Part shown: piece after piece, positions 26,561 to 35,769 of the stretch
Layout: each line of letters starts with the position of its first letter
Position numbering within the stretch: position 1 is the stretch's first letter
Source: Pseudomonas grandcourensis
Lineage (GTDB): Bacteria > Pseudomonadota > Gammaproteobacteria > Pseudomonadales > Pseudomonadaceae
Length of the DNA stretch: 64,000 nt
Direction: 5' to 3'
NCBI RefSeq assembly: GCF_039909015.1
Contig: NZ_CP150919.1
Span: 2,642,501 to 2,706,500 of the forward strand
Program-made: the position numbers and the translations under genes
Notes under the pieces: model-generated
What the model was told of the DNA's origin: nothing
Seen by the model: the letters and a program-made list of their open reading frames with translations, nothing else
The model's database searches: none

Positions 26561-27722
26561 GTTGCGCAGCCGCGCCATGCTCGCGCGGTTGATCGGGTTC
26601 GCCACGGTCAGCCGCGATTCGAACCTGGAGCTGATCGAGTTCGTGCGCGACTACCTGCACGAACTGGGCGTGGATTGCGAACTGATCTACAACGCCGAGC
26701 GGACCAAGGCCAATCTGTTGGCCACGGTCGGCCCGCGTGTGGCCGGCGGCATCGTGCTGTCCGGGCACACCGACGTGGTGCCGGTGGACGGTCAGGCCTG
26801 GACGGTCGAACCGTTCAGTCTGAGCGAGGCGAACGGCAAGCTTTATGGCCGTGGCACCGCGGACATGAAGGGCTATCTGGCCTCTGTGCTGGCGGCCGTG
26901 CCGATGTTTCTCGCCAGTCCATTGAAGCGCCCGGTGCATCTGGCGTTTTCCTATGACGAAGAGGTCGGTTGCCTCGGCGTGCGCGGCTTGCTGGAAGTGC
27001 TGCCCCAACGGATCCCGGCGCCGGCGCTGTGTTTGATCGGCGAACCGACCGAGCTCAAGCCGGTGCTCGGCCACAAGGGCAAGCTGGCGATGCGTTGCCA
27101 CGTACGCGGCGCCGCTTGCCATTCGGCCTACGCGCCTTACGGGGTCAATGCGATCGAGCAGGCCGCACGCCTGATCGGTCGGCTGGGCGACATCGGCGCC
27201 ACCCTGGCCCGGCCACAACTGCATGACAAGCGCTTCGATCCGGCGTTCTCGACCGTGCAGGTCGGGGTGATCCAGGGCGGTACGGCGCTGAACATCGTGC
27301 CAGCGGACTGCCGTTTCGATTTCGAGATCCGTGCCTTGCCGGACTTCGCCCCGCAAGTGGTCGTCGACGAACTGCAGGACTACGCCGAGCAGACGCTGCT
27401 GCCGGCCATGCAGGCCGTGGACACCGATACCGGTATCCGCTTTGAAAAAATCTCGGCCTATCCCGGCCTGGCGACGCCCGCCGCCAGCGCGGCGGCCCGG
27501 CTGATTGCCCAACTGTGCGGCAGCGACGAGTTCAGCACCGTGGCCTTTGGCACCGAAGGCGGGCTGTTCGATCAGGCCGGCATTCCTTCGGTGGTCTGCG
27601 GCCCCGGCAGCATGGACCAGGGGCACAAGCCCGATGAATTTGTCAGCGTTGTCCAGATGGCGGCCTGTGACCGCTTGATGGATCGCCTGGCGGCTTACTT
27701 GAGTGAATCCGAACACCCATAA
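26553..27722 (+). CDS. ArgE/DapE-family M20 deacetylase
   Basis: This 389-residue metallohydrolase resembles acetylornithine deacetylase. Zinc-site motifs visible are SGHTDVVPVDG, GRGTADMKGYLA and YDEEVGCLG (catalytic Glu pair), then GEPTELKPV. It should cleave an N-acyl amide in the cytoplasm. I set the start at 26553 inside the DUF1028 stop (ATGAGTGA overlap). A longer start at 26538 is less likely. Confidence 0.88.
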   Translation: MSELRSRAMLARLIGFATVSRDSNLELIEFVRDYLHELGVDCELIYNAERTKANLLATVGPRVAGGIVLSGHTDVVPVDGQAWTVEPFSLSEANGKLYGRGTADMKGYLASVLAAVPMFLASPLKRPVHLAFSYDEEVGCLGVRGLLEVLPQRIPAPALCLIGEPTELKPVLGHKGKLAMRCHVRGAACHSAYAPYGVNAIEQAARLIGRLGDIGATLARPQLHDKRFDPAFSTVQVGVIQGGTALNIVPADCRFDFEIRALPDFAPQVVVDELQDYAEQTLLPAMQAVDTDTGIRFEKISAYPGLATPAASAAARLIAQLCGSDEFSTVAFGTEGGLFDQAGIPSVVCGPGSMDQGHKPDEFVSVVQMAACDRLMDRLAAYLSESEHP

Positions 27723-27757
27723 CAACAACGGGCCGACAAGCCCCGAGGAAGCGATCC

Positions 27758-28798
27758 ATGTCCAGATCCTTGCGTTGCAGTGTTCCGTTTGCCCTGGCGT
27801 TGTTGAGTGCCAGTGTGTGGGCGGCCCCCCAGGACCTCACCGTGATTTCCTTCGGTGGCGCTACCAAACAGGCCCAGGATAAGGCCTATTTCCAGCCCTT
27901 CAACGCCAGCGGCGCGGGCAACATCATCGCCGGTGAGTACAACGGCGAGTTGTCGAAGATCAAGGCCATGGTCTCCGCCGGTCACACCAGCTGGGACGTG
28001 GTGGAAGTCGAAAGCCCCGAGCTGTTGCGCGGCTGCGAGGAGGGTCTGTTCGAGAAGCTCGACGCCGGGCGCTTCGGTGATGCGGCGAACTTCGTGCCCG
28101 GTGCGTTGACCGAGTGCGGGGTGGCCACTTACGTCTGGTCGATGGTCATGGCTTACGACCAGAGCAAGCAGGCCAAGGCGCCGCAGTCCTGGGCGGACTT
28201 CTGGAATGTCGCCGACTTCCCGGGCAAGCGCGGCCTGCGCAAGAGCGCCAAATACACCCTGGAAATCGCGTTGCTCGCCGATGGCGTCAAGGCGGACGAC
28301 GTGTACAAGGTCTTGAACACCCCCCAAGGCGTGACGCGGGCCTTTGCCAAGCTCGACCAGATCAAGCCGAACATCCAGTGGTGGGAGGCGGGCGCCCAAC
28401 CGGCGCAATGGCTGGTGGCCGGGGACGTGGTGATGAGCGCCGCCTACAACGGCCGGATCGCCTCGGCGCAAAAGGAAGGCATGAAGCTGAGCATCGTCTG
28501 GCCGCAGAGCCTGTACGACCCGGAATACTGGGCCGTGGTCAAAGGCACGCCGAACAAGGCGTTGGCGGAAAACTTCATCGCGTTCGCCAGCCAGCCGCAG
28601 ACGCAAAAAGTCTTCTCGGAAACCATCCCCTACGGGCCGGTACATCGCCAGACCCTGCCATTGCTGCCCAAGGACGTGCAGGACCAACTGCCGACCGCCG
28701 AGGCCAACCTGGCCGGCGCCCGGGCCGTGGACGCGGAGTTCTGGGTCGACCATGGCGAAGAGCTTGAACAGCGCTTCAATGCCTGGGCTGCGCGGTAA
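27758..28798 (+). CDS. Polyamine-type ABC substrate-binding protein
   Basis: This 346-residue periplasmic protein has a signal peptide (about 1-22, ending VWA) and the PotD-like fold. DLTVISFGGATKQAQ at the N-terminus and ASAQKEGMKLSIVWPQSLYD later are typical. It is the last gene of the monooxygenase/RidA/M20 operon, but no permease or ATPase accompanies it. It probably uses a transporter encoded elsewhere. The ligand is likely an amine or small cation. Confidence 0.85.
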   Translation: MSRSLRCSVPFALALLSASVWAAPQDLTVISFGGATKQAQDKAYFQPFNASGAGNIIAGEYNGELSKIKAMVSAGHTSWDVVEVESPELLRGCEEGLFEKLDAGRFGDAANFVPGALTECGVATYVWSMVMAYDQSKQAKAPQSWADFWNVADFPGKRGLRKSAKYTLEIALLADGVKADDVYKVLNTPQGVTRAFAKLDQIKPNIQWWEAGAQPAQWLVAGDVVMSAAYNGRIASAQKEGMKLSIVWPQSLYDPEYWAVVKGTPNKALAENFIAFASQPQTQKVFSETIPYGPVHRQTLPLLPKDVQDQLPTAEANLAGARAVDAEFWVDHGEELEQRFNAWAAR

Positions 28799-28814
28799 TA
28801 CAGGCACCGCATAA

Positions 28815-29102
28815 CCCTGTAGGAGCGAGCCTGCTCGCGATGAGGTCATCAGATCCAACATCTTCGTTGACTGATGCACCGCCATCGCGAGCAGGCTCGC
28901 TCCCACAAAAAAGCCTGGTGCAATACCTCGGGTCCAGGCTTTGCAGCCTGCGCGCAGTCGTGATGGCAGTCAGTTAAAACGCAGGACCCTGTAGGAGCGA
29001 GCCTGCTCGCGATGAGGCCATCAGATCCAACATCTTCGTTGACTGATGCACCGCCATCGCGAGCAGGCTCGCTCCTACAAAAAGCTGGGTGCAATACCTC
29101 GG
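28815..29102. repeat. Duplicated REP-pair block, 172-bp period
   Basis: A REP inverted pair (CTGTAGGAGCGAGCCTGCTC ... its inverse) at 28815-28932 recurs almost unchanged at 28987-29102, with about four differences in 117 bp. The copies share the spacer between the arms and the trailing GTGCAATACCTCGGG. It fills most of the 411-bp gap between the binding-protein gene and the diguanylate cyclase gene. The close identity implies a recent tandem duplication. Confidence 0.9.
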
Positions 29103-29209
29103 GCGTACCGGGTTGAAGTGATTGTGTAATTCGGGATGGTCGTTTGCCGGGCGTATCGCTATGCTCAGCGAGTTTGCCAAACGCCAATGATAACAATCAC
29201 AGTGAAACC

Positions 29210-30277
29210 ATGAGCCAATCAGACACGCGTGCGACTGTTCTAGCGCTGTATCCAGAAGACTCCCGCGAGGCCGCGGCATTGCTCAAGCAGGCAGTGCCGC
29301 TGATGGTTCGTCACAACATTCCGCCCAACCCGGTGCACTACGCGCTCTGGTACACCTACAGCAAAGGTCAGGAGCCGGAGCTCAATCGGCACCTGGACCG
29401 GGTGGTCAACGACTTCGACTATTTCCCGCCGGAGTCGGCCGCCAAACTGTTTCGCGAGTACATCATCCGCGATGAACTGGCGGACGCCCGCTCCGGGCAG
29501 CAGGACGCAATCAACCTGGTTGACGACATGGAGCGCGATGTTTCGCGCAGCGTGAAAGGCAACCAGAACTTCCAGGCCAGCCTCGGCCAATACCTGCAAA
29601 TGCTCGAAGAACCCGCCGACGAGCGCTTGCCGAGCATCCTGACCCAGTTGCAACAGAGCACCCGGCTGATGCAGGGGCAGCAGGAGCATTTCCTCGCCCA
29701 ATTGCAGTCCGCGCAGCATGAAATCAAAAGCCTGCGGGACAAGCTGGAGCGCGCCCAACTGGCCGCGACCCTCGATGGCCTGACTGAATTGCTCAACCGC
29801 GCCACCTTCAACCGCCAGCTTGAACAGGCCATGGGCAACATGGCGGCGGGTGTGGCGTTGGTGATGCTGGATATCGACCACTTCAAGCAATTCAACGACC
29901 AGTACGGCCATCCCTTGGGCGACCGCGTGCTTCAGCATGTCGCCCGGGTGTTGCGCGATTCGCTGCCCGAAGAAGCGTTCGCGGCGCGTTATGGCGGCGA
30001 GGAGTTCTGCGTAGTGCTCAAGGACTGCCCGGACCTGGCCACCGCGTGCGCTTTTGCCGAGCGCCTGCGCCTGAAAATCCAGTCGCTGCGGGTCAAGGCC
30101 CGGGGCACCGACACAGTGCTGGACACCATCACCGCGTCGTTCGGCGTGGCCCATGCGCAAACTGGCGACACACCGGAAAGCCTGTTGACCCGCGCCGACG
30201 ATGCGCTGTACCAGGCCAAGCGCAACGGGCGCAATCAGGTGCGTCAGCAGCCGGATGTAGCGGTCGGGGCCGTTTAG
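29210..30277 (+). CDS. Diguanylate cyclase (GGDEF domain)
   Basis: This 355-residue protein has a helical N-terminal region that includes a coiled coil (about 150-185) and a C-terminal GGDEF domain with active site RYGGEEF. The residues before it read PEEAFAARY, so the usual RxxD inhibitory site is missing. No membrane span or sensor domain is recognisable. It should make cyclic di-GMP in the cytoplasm. I took the ATG at 29210 over an upstream in-frame codon, since the N-terminus then begins at the conserved region. It converges on the cupin gene with a 4-bp overlap. Confidence 0.88.
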   Translation: MSQSDTRATVLALYPEDSREAAALLKQAVPLMVRHNIPPNPVHYALWYTYSKGQEPELNRHLDRVVNDFDYFPPESAAKLFREYIIRDELADARSGQQDAINLVDDMERDVSRSVKGNQNFQASLGQYLQMLEEPADERLPSILTQLQQSTRLMQGQQEHFLAQLQSAQHEIKSLRDKLERAQLAATLDGLTELLNRATFNRQLEQAMGNMAAGVALVMLDIDHFKQFNDQYGHPLGDRVLQHVARVLRDSLPEEAFAARYGGEEFCVVLKDCPDLATACAFAERLRLKIQSLRVKARGTDTVLDTITASFGVAHAQTGDTPESLLTRADDALYQAKRNGRNQVRQQPDVAVGAV

Positions 30278-30633
30278 CCGAGGATGAAGTAGACCTTGCG
30301 CACCGTGGTGAGGTTTTCCCAGGTGCCATTGAATCCGCTGGCGACCACGAAGGAATCACCGGGTCCGAACGTGCGCGCGACGCCCTCGGCATCGGTCAGG
30401 CGCACGCTGCCTTCGAGGATGTGACACAGCTCGTCGTAATCGCACTGGCAACGCTCGCGGTGCGGTCCTGCCTCCCAGATCCCGGCCACGGCGTTTTTCT
30501 CAGGGCTCACAAAGTGCCGCCAACTCTTGCTGCGATAAGGCGCGTCGACCACGGCCGGGTCGTTGATTTCGGTTTCACGGGGGGCAAGGTCGCTGGCGAA
30601 GTCGATGACGTGCCGGGGTAGGGCTGTGGACAT
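30274..30633 (-). CDS. Cupin_3 (DUF861) protein, cluster left arm
   Basis: This 119-residue single cupin has the DUF861 pattern: CDYDELCHILEGSVRLTDAEG, then FGPGDSFVVASGFNGTWENLTTVRKVYFILG. This family includes EutQ-like and ureidoglycine-aminohydrolase-like cupins. It is related to the tandem cupins at 39814 and 40207. The start is set by GGAGA nine bases upstream. It is last in the left arm of the glycosyltransferase cluster. Role unknown; a stabilising or aminohydrolase role is a guess. Confidence 0.85.
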   Translation of the reverse strand: MSTALPRHVIDFASDLAPRETEINDPAVVDAPYRSKSWRHFVSPEKNAVAGIWEAGPHRERCQCDYDELCHILEGSVRLTDAEGVARTFGPGDSFVVASGFNGTWENLTTVRKVYFILG

Positions 30634-30646
30634 GGTGGTCTCCGGA

Positions 30647-32044
30647 TCAGGAATCGAAACCGATGCCAAAGGCATCGAAGGTCTTGAGCAGCAGGTCGCG
30701 GTGACCGTCGCGGTCTTCGCGCGCCAGTGAGCGCTGGGCCAGTTTCACGCCGACATAACGCAGGGGTTCGGGCGGAAAGCGGAACGGCGCCTTGGAAGTC
30801 ATCAGCAGCTCGGTGCGTTCGGTGCGCTCGCCGGCCAGCAGATCGAGCATGTTCAGCGCGGCAAAGCGGCTGGCGGACACCCCTTGCCCGGTGAAGCCCA
30901 AGGCATAGGCGACGCGGCCCTGGTGCTCGCAACCGGTGAACATCGTGGTGCGCGCGGAGGTGTCGATGATGCCGCCCCAGGCATGGCTGAAGTGCACGCC
31001 GCGCAGGGCCGGGAAGGTCTGCTGAAACTGTTCGGCCAGGCGCTGGAAGCTTTGCGGGCGCTGGGTCAGGGCTTCGTCGCGGCGCCCCCCGAAATGGTAG
31101 ATGGCATCAAAGCCGGCCCACAGAATCCGGTTGTCGGCAGTCTTGCGCAGGTAGTGGAACTGGTTGCCGGCGTCGGCGATGCCGTAGCGGCCAGTCCAGC
31201 CGATGGCTTGCAGCTGCGCATCGCTCAAGGGTTCGCTGACCAGGCTGTAGTCGTAGACCGGGATCACGCTCGAAGCCAGATGGCCGAGCAGCGGCGGGGC
31301 GATGTTGGTGGCGAGGGCGATTTTTCCAGCGGTCACTTCGCCGCTTTCTGTACGCAGGCGCACGTTGTCCTTGTCTGCATTCAGTTGCAGCACCGGGCTG
31401 TTTTCGAACAGCTGAATCCCTTGTTCAAGGCAGACACGGCGTAGTTCAGCGGCCATTTTCGCCGGGTTGAGCAGGGCGTAATTGGGCTCGAACAGGCCGG
31501 CTGCATACGTCGGTGAATCAAGCTTGTGTGCCAGGTCGCTGCCTTCCAGCCACTGGCAATCAATGCCGAAGCGGGCGTAGTTGCGCTGCATGGAACGCAA
31601 GCCGTCGACCTGCCACGGCTGGCTGGCGACGTTGAGTTTGCCCTGGCGTTCGAACTCGACGTGCATATCAAAGCGTTGCAGATCGGCGGCCAGCTCATCG
31701 AGGTTCTGCCGGCCCAGGCGGATCAGTTGCTCTGCTTCATCCGGCCAGCGCTTGAGCGCGTTGGACACTCCATGGGAAATGCTCGGCGCGCAGAAACCGC
31801 CGTTGCGCCCGCTGGCCTCACCGCCACAGCGCCGGGCCTCGATGATCGCGATGCTCAGCCCGGGGTTGCGCTGGCGCGCCATTAACGCCGTCCACAATCC
31901 GGTAAAGCCACCGCCAACCACCGCCAGGTCGCATTGCACTGTGCCGGTAACGGAAGGTGCGGCGGGCGGCGGGGTGACGGTGTCCTGCCAAAAGGGGTGA
32001 GGCAGGGCACGGTCAAGCGCATCGAGACGCGATGGGGCATTCAT
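30647..32044 (-). CDS. FAD-dependent amine oxidase (DAO family, PuuB-like)
   Basis: This 465-residue flavoenzyme has an N-terminal dinucleotide motif (DLAVVGGGFTGLWTALMARQ) and the EASGRNGGFC segment typical of gamma-glutamylputrescine oxidase-type DAO enzymes. The C-terminal substrate/FAD part (GCEHQGRVAYALGFTGQGV) is intact. It should oxidise an amine to an aldehyde with release of ammonia and peroxide. Start at 32044 is set by GGAG. It lies in the left arm, between the cupin gene and a glycosyltransferase gene. Confidence 0.88.
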   Translation of the reverse strand: MNAPSRLDALDRALPHPFWQDTVTPPPAAPSVTGTVQCDLAVVGGGFTGLWTALMARQRNPGLSIAIIEARRCGGEASGRNGGFCAPSISHGVSNALKRWPDEAEQLIRLGRQNLDELAADLQRFDMHVEFERQGKLNVASQPWQVDGLRSMQRNYARFGIDCQWLEGSDLAHKLDSPTYAAGLFEPNYALLNPAKMAAELRRVCLEQGIQLFENSPVLQLNADKDNVRLRTESGEVTAGKIALATNIAPPLLGHLASSVIPVYDYSLVSEPLSDAQLQAIGWTGRYGIADAGNQFHYLRKTADNRILWAGFDAIYHFGGRRDEALTQRPQSFQRLAEQFQQTFPALRGVHFSHAWGGIIDTSARTTMFTGCEHQGRVAYALGFTGQGVSASRFAALNMLDLLAGERTERTELLMTSKAPFRFPPEPLRYVGVKLAQRSLAREDRDGHRDLLLKTFDAFGIGFDS

Positions 32045-32114
32045 GCTGAAACTCCGGCGGTGTGTCGGGCAGCGACGATTGCGTTCGGTGGCCCGACGGT
32101 TTTTGTTGTTATGG

Positions 32115-33398
32115 CTAGAGGTCTGGCAGCGCAAGAATGGCGCGGGCGGCAATGTCGGTGCCGCGGGTCGCCTGCATGCGCTCGCTGAACGTTTTGAGGC
32201 GTTGTTTCATCGCTTGGTCGGCCAGCAGCTGTTCAAGGGCGGCGGGCAGGGCGGCCAGGGGATCTGCAAAGCGCGGCAGGTAGCGGCCGACGCCGACTTC
32301 CTCGGCGCGGGCGGCGTTGTCGTGGCCGTCCCAGCAGTACGGAATGATCAGCGACGGCAGGCCGAAGTACAGCGCCTCGCAGAAGCTGTTGTTGCCACCG
32401 TGATGGATGAACAACTGGCATTCCTTGAGTACCGCCGGCTGGGCAAACCAGCTGTCGAGGTACACGTTGTCCGGCACGGTGGTGTACATGTCGCGGTAGG
32501 CGCCGACGTTGACCAGGAAGCGGTACGGCAAGGTTTCGATAGTGCTGATCAGGCGCTTCATCATCCCGGTGTCGGCGGCACCGAGGCTGCCGAAGCTGAG
32601 GTAGATCAGCGGCGCGTCGTTGTGCCGTGGAAAGTCCGGGACGATGTACGGCGCTTCGCGGCGCACGCAACCGTCGAGGTACACGTAGCGTTGCGGGTCC
32701 AGCGGTTGCTGGCGCGCATAGCGCACTGGCGTCGGTGACAGCAGCAGGTTCAGCCATGGCGAGTCGGTGAGGAACTGCCCCGCTGGGCACGGTGCGGTGC
32801 CGTTGCCGAGGAGAAACTGCGAAAAGCGTTCATGGGCTGGCGCGACGGCCTTGAGGTACTGCTCGGTGTAACGCTCGCAGGCCTGGGTGTCGCTGGCCAG
32901 GCACCCGGACAGGTAGGGCGGAACGGCCGCATCCGGCAGTTCGGTTTCGGCGCAGGACACCACCCGCACCCAGGGGCAGCCGGCATTGGCGATGGCCGGG
33001 AACATCACCACGTTGTCGAGCACGATCACGTCGGGCTTGAGGCGGCCGAGCAACTGCTGCAAGGCTTTTTCCGCTTCGATGGCGGTGTCGATGATGGCTT
33101 CCCAGGCCGGCGCCACGTAGCTGTCGATCTGTGCCAGCGGGGTCTGGTCGAAGTAGGGAATGCTGCGCTCGATGAAGCGCTCCCAGTAGTGCTGGTGTTC
33201 TGCCGCCGACAACGGGCTCGCTTGCGGAATCGGGTATTCGTCGAAACCGTATTCGGCGAACAACCCCTGGAAATGCTCATGGCAGATGAATACCGGTTTG
33301 GCGCCCAGCTCGCGCAGCGACTGAGCGATACCAATGCAGTTCAAGGCCGCGCCGAAACTGGCTTCCGGAAACAGGGCGATCAGTTTTTGTTTTTGCAT
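32115..33398 (-). CDS. UGT/MGT-type glycosyltransferase (left arm)
   Basis: This 427-residue GT-B enzyme belongs to the UDP-glycosyltransferase group that glycosylates small molecules. The donor-binding motif is IHHGGNNSFCEALYFGLPSL, and the segment after it reads PYCWDGHDNAARAEE. It has no signal peptide. It has the same length as, and clear similarity to, the right-arm enzyme at 38538. Such enzymes usually take macrolides, flavonoids or other small acceptors. Here the neighbours suggest an amine or an alcohol derived from one. Confidence 0.85.
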   Translation of the reverse strand: MQKQKLIALFPEASFGAALNCIGIAQSLRELGAKPVFICHEHFQGLFAEYGFDEYPIPQASPLSAAEHQHYWERFIERSIPYFDQTPLAQIDSYVAPAWEAIIDTAIEAEKALQQLLGRLKPDVIVLDNVVMFPAIANAGCPWVRVVSCAETELPDAAVPPYLSGCLASDTQACERYTEQYLKAVAPAHERFSQFLLGNGTAPCPAGQFLTDSPWLNLLLSPTPVRYARQQPLDPQRYVYLDGCVRREAPYIVPDFPRHNDAPLIYLSFGSLGAADTGMMKRLISTIETLPYRFLVNVGAYRDMYTTVPDNVYLDSWFAQPAVLKECQLFIHHGGNNSFCEALYFGLPSLIIPYCWDGHDNAARAEEVGVGRYLPRFADPLAALPAALEQLLADQAMKQRLKTFSERMQATRGTDIAARAILALPDL

Positions 33399-33498
33399 GA
33401 CGAGGGACTGTCCATGGCGGGTCAGACCCGCCGCTCCTGAAGGTGTTTTTGATGCTGTCTTATTTTCAAAAAAAAATCATCATTTTTTTGCGAGGTGT

Positions 33499-34431
33499 TT
33501 AACGACGCCCGAACAGATGGCTTTGCGGGATGCCACGGTTAGCGGTTTGCGGACGCTGCGCGGCGCTCAGGCGCAGGTGCAGGCGCAGCAGGTCGGCGGC
33601 GATCTCCATCTGCCCGCGTTCGATCTGCGCGATGATTTGCAGGTGCTCGCGCAGGGCCTCCTGCAGGCGGTGCACGCTCACCGATGGCAGCAGGTTCGGC
33701 AGGCGTCGCAGGCCCTGGTGCTGGAGCAGGGCGTCGCTGATGAAGCGGTTGCCGCAGCTCTGGGCCAGCAGTTCGTGGAAGCTGATGTCCAGTTCGCGAA
33801 ACTGTTGGATATCGAAATCTTCCACGGGGCGGGCGAGCAGGCTTTGCGTGGCGCTGCGCAGCAGGGCAAGGCGTTGCGGGTCGGCGTTGAAGCTCGGGCT
33901 GAGCAAGGCTTCGGGTTCGAGAATTAGACGGAATTTCAGGCTTTCTTCGAGAGCGGCCAGGCTGTTCAGCGACGGGCGAAACAGCCAGGACTGGCCGGGG
34001 CCGCGCTCGATGGCCTGGTTTTCGCTCAATTGCTGCAAGGCCTTTTGTGCCGCTGGCCGGCCGATGTCGTAGCGACGCATCAGCTCGCTGATGCTGATGC
34101 TGTCGCCCAGGCGCCCGGCCATACGGTCGCGCAGTACCGAGGCGGCCAGTTCTTCTTCCTCGGCTTGCGGCAAGGCAGCGTTGAATGCCTGGCCCGTCGG
34201 CGAGGCCAACAATCGGTAGCCCTTGCCGGCTTCGTGGCTCAGCAGGTTTTCTTCGAGCAGCACTTTCAGCGCGCCGCGAATCAGCGTGCGCGAGACCTGG
34301 AACGTGCGGGCCAGGGCCTGTTCGGCCACCGGGTCGCCGGCCACCAGGCCGCTTTCCTGGGTGTGGTCGAGGATGCGCCGGGCCAGTTCCAGGTGATTGG
34401 TGCGCGGTTTTTTTTCGGCTGTCGTGCTCAA
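33499..34431 (-). CDS. GntR-family regulator with two winged-helix domains
   Basis: This 310-residue regulator shows a first winged helix at about residues 12-77 (ALARTFQVSRTLIRGALKVL), then a second at about 94-153 (ISELMRRYDIGRPAAQKALQQL), and then an FCD-like ligand domain (about 155-285). Ordinary FadR-type GntR proteins have only one winged helix. It sits between the two arms of the cluster and is divergent from the importer operon. It most likely represses or senses the pathway substrate. Confidence 0.85.
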   Translation of the reverse strand: MSTTAEKKPRTNHLELARRILDHTQESGLVAGDPVAEQALARTFQVSRTLIRGALKVLLEENLLSHEAGKGYRLLASPTGQAFNAALPQAEEEELAASVLRDRMAGRLGDSISISELMRRYDIGRPAAQKALQQLSENQAIERGPGQSWLFRPSLNSLAALEESLKFRLILEPEALLSPSFNADPQRLALLRSATQSLLARPVEDFDIQQFRELDISFHELLAQSCGNRFISDALLQHQGLRRLPNLLPSVSVHRLQEALREHLQIIAQIERGQMEIAADLLRLHLRLSAAQRPQTANRGIPQSHLFGRR

Positions 34432-34519
34432 GCGTCTTTTCTCGTTGTGATCCGCTGTGGGACTCAGTTGCCCATCTTATGTCATGCGCCGGCGAAGCGT
34501 CAGGCTGGAAAAAAATGCG

Positions 34520-34548
34520 TTGACATCTTTTGATACTGGTCCTAATTT
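34520..34548 (+). promoter_or_regulatory. Sigma-70 promoter candidate for the importer operon
   Basis: TTGACA, 17 nt and TAATTT lie 84 bp upstream of the binding-protein ATG in the GntR-importer divergent gap. TGATACTGGTCCTAATTTCT overlaps the -10 region and is a plausible place for the GntR operator, but no perfect dyad is evident. Confidence 0.5.
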
Positions 34549-34631
34549 CTGAAAAAAAACACCAGCAATCGTTTCTCGTTTTGCCGTACTGCCTTCGAAC
34601 ACAACAATAAACAATCGTCGGGTGAGTATTT

Positions 34632-35687
34632 ATGAGCAAGCTGAATGATCTTCTGTGCGTGGGATTGGCCGTTTCCCTGGCGATCGCTTCACAGGCTGCA
34701 AGTGCGAAAGACATGGTGATTTCCATCTGGGACGGCTACATGGCCCCGGATGCGCTGGAGAAGTTCAAGGCTTCCAGCGGTGTGGACGTCGACAAGGCGC
34801 TGCACGCCACCAACGAAGAAATCATGGGCAAGCTGATGGCGTCCGGTGGTGAAGGGTACGACGTGGTGTTCGTCTCCTCGCCTTTCGCCGAAGTCCTGCA
34901 CAAACAGGGGCTGCTGGCGGACATCGATCCGGTCAAGGTCCCCAACCTGAAAAACCTCTACCCCGAAGCCACGCACCTGGAGTATGACCAGGGCAACCGG
35001 TTCTCCGTGCCTTACACCTGGGGCACCACCGGCATCTGCTACCGCTCCGACAAGGTGGCGCCGGCGCCACAGAGCTGGAACGAACTGCTCAACCCGAGCG
35101 ATGCCCTCAAGGGCAAGGTAACGATGCTCGCCACCGACCGCTGGATGCTCGGCGCCGGGTTCCTCGCCAAGGGCTGGTCGGTCAACGACAGCGACCCCGC
35201 GCAAATCGCCGCCGTTCGCGACCAACTGATCGCCACCAAAAAACGCATTCTCTCCTTCGACGACACCACCTTCTATTCCAAGCTGGCCTCCGGCGAATCG
35301 CTGATGGCGCATGCGTGGGACGGCTGGTGCAACTACGGCACCCAGGCCAACGCGGCGATCAAGTTCGTGGTGCCCAAGGAGGGTTCCGACCTGTGGGTGG
35401 ACACCATGGTGGTGCTCAAGAGCTCCAAGCACCAGGACGAAGCCTTCAAGTTCATCAACTTCATGCTGGCCAAGGAAAACCACGCCTGGGTCGCTGAAAA
35501 CATCCTCTACAAAGTTCCCAACCAGGCGGCCATGGCCGGGTTGTCCGCGGACCTGCTCAAGCAATACCCCAACCTGACCATCGCCCCCGCCGAGCTGCTG
35601 AAAATGGAGCAATTGCGCGACCTGGGCGGCACCACGCAAAAGGCCTACACCCGCGCCGTCACCGAAATCATGGCGGCGCAGAACTAA
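34632..35687 (+). CDS. PotD-like periplasmic binding protein, cluster right arm
   Basis: This 351-residue protein has a signal peptide (about 1-25, SQAASA) and the polyamine-binding fold (MVISIWDGYMAPDALEKF, SVPYTWGTTGICYRSD). It should deliver an amine or similar cation to the permeases that follow. It is the first gene of an 11-kb plus-strand operon. The sequence is distinct from the orphan binding protein at 27758. Confidence 0.9.
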   Translation: MSKLNDLLCVGLAVSLAIASQAASAKDMVISIWDGYMAPDALEKFKASSGVDVDKALHATNEEIMGKLMASGGEGYDVVFVSSPFAEVLHKQGLLADIDPVKVPNLKNLYPEATHLEYDQGNRFSVPYTWGTTGICYRSDKVAPAPQSWNELLNPSDALKGKVTMLATDRWMLGAGFLAKGWSVNDSDPAQIAAVRDQLIATKKRILSFDDTTFYSKLASGESLMAHAWDGWCNYGTQANAAIKFVVPKEGSDLWVDTMVVLKSSKHQDEAFKFINFMLAKENHAWVAENILYKVPNQAAMAGLSADLLKQYPNLTIAPAELLKMEQLRDLGGTTQKAYTRAVTEIMAAQN

Positions 35688-35769
35688 CGCCACGTCGATC
35701 CGAGGCATGCCCTGCATGCCTCGCCACGCTCGCAAGCCGCCTCTGTCCTGAGGCGGGAGGATAGGGTTA

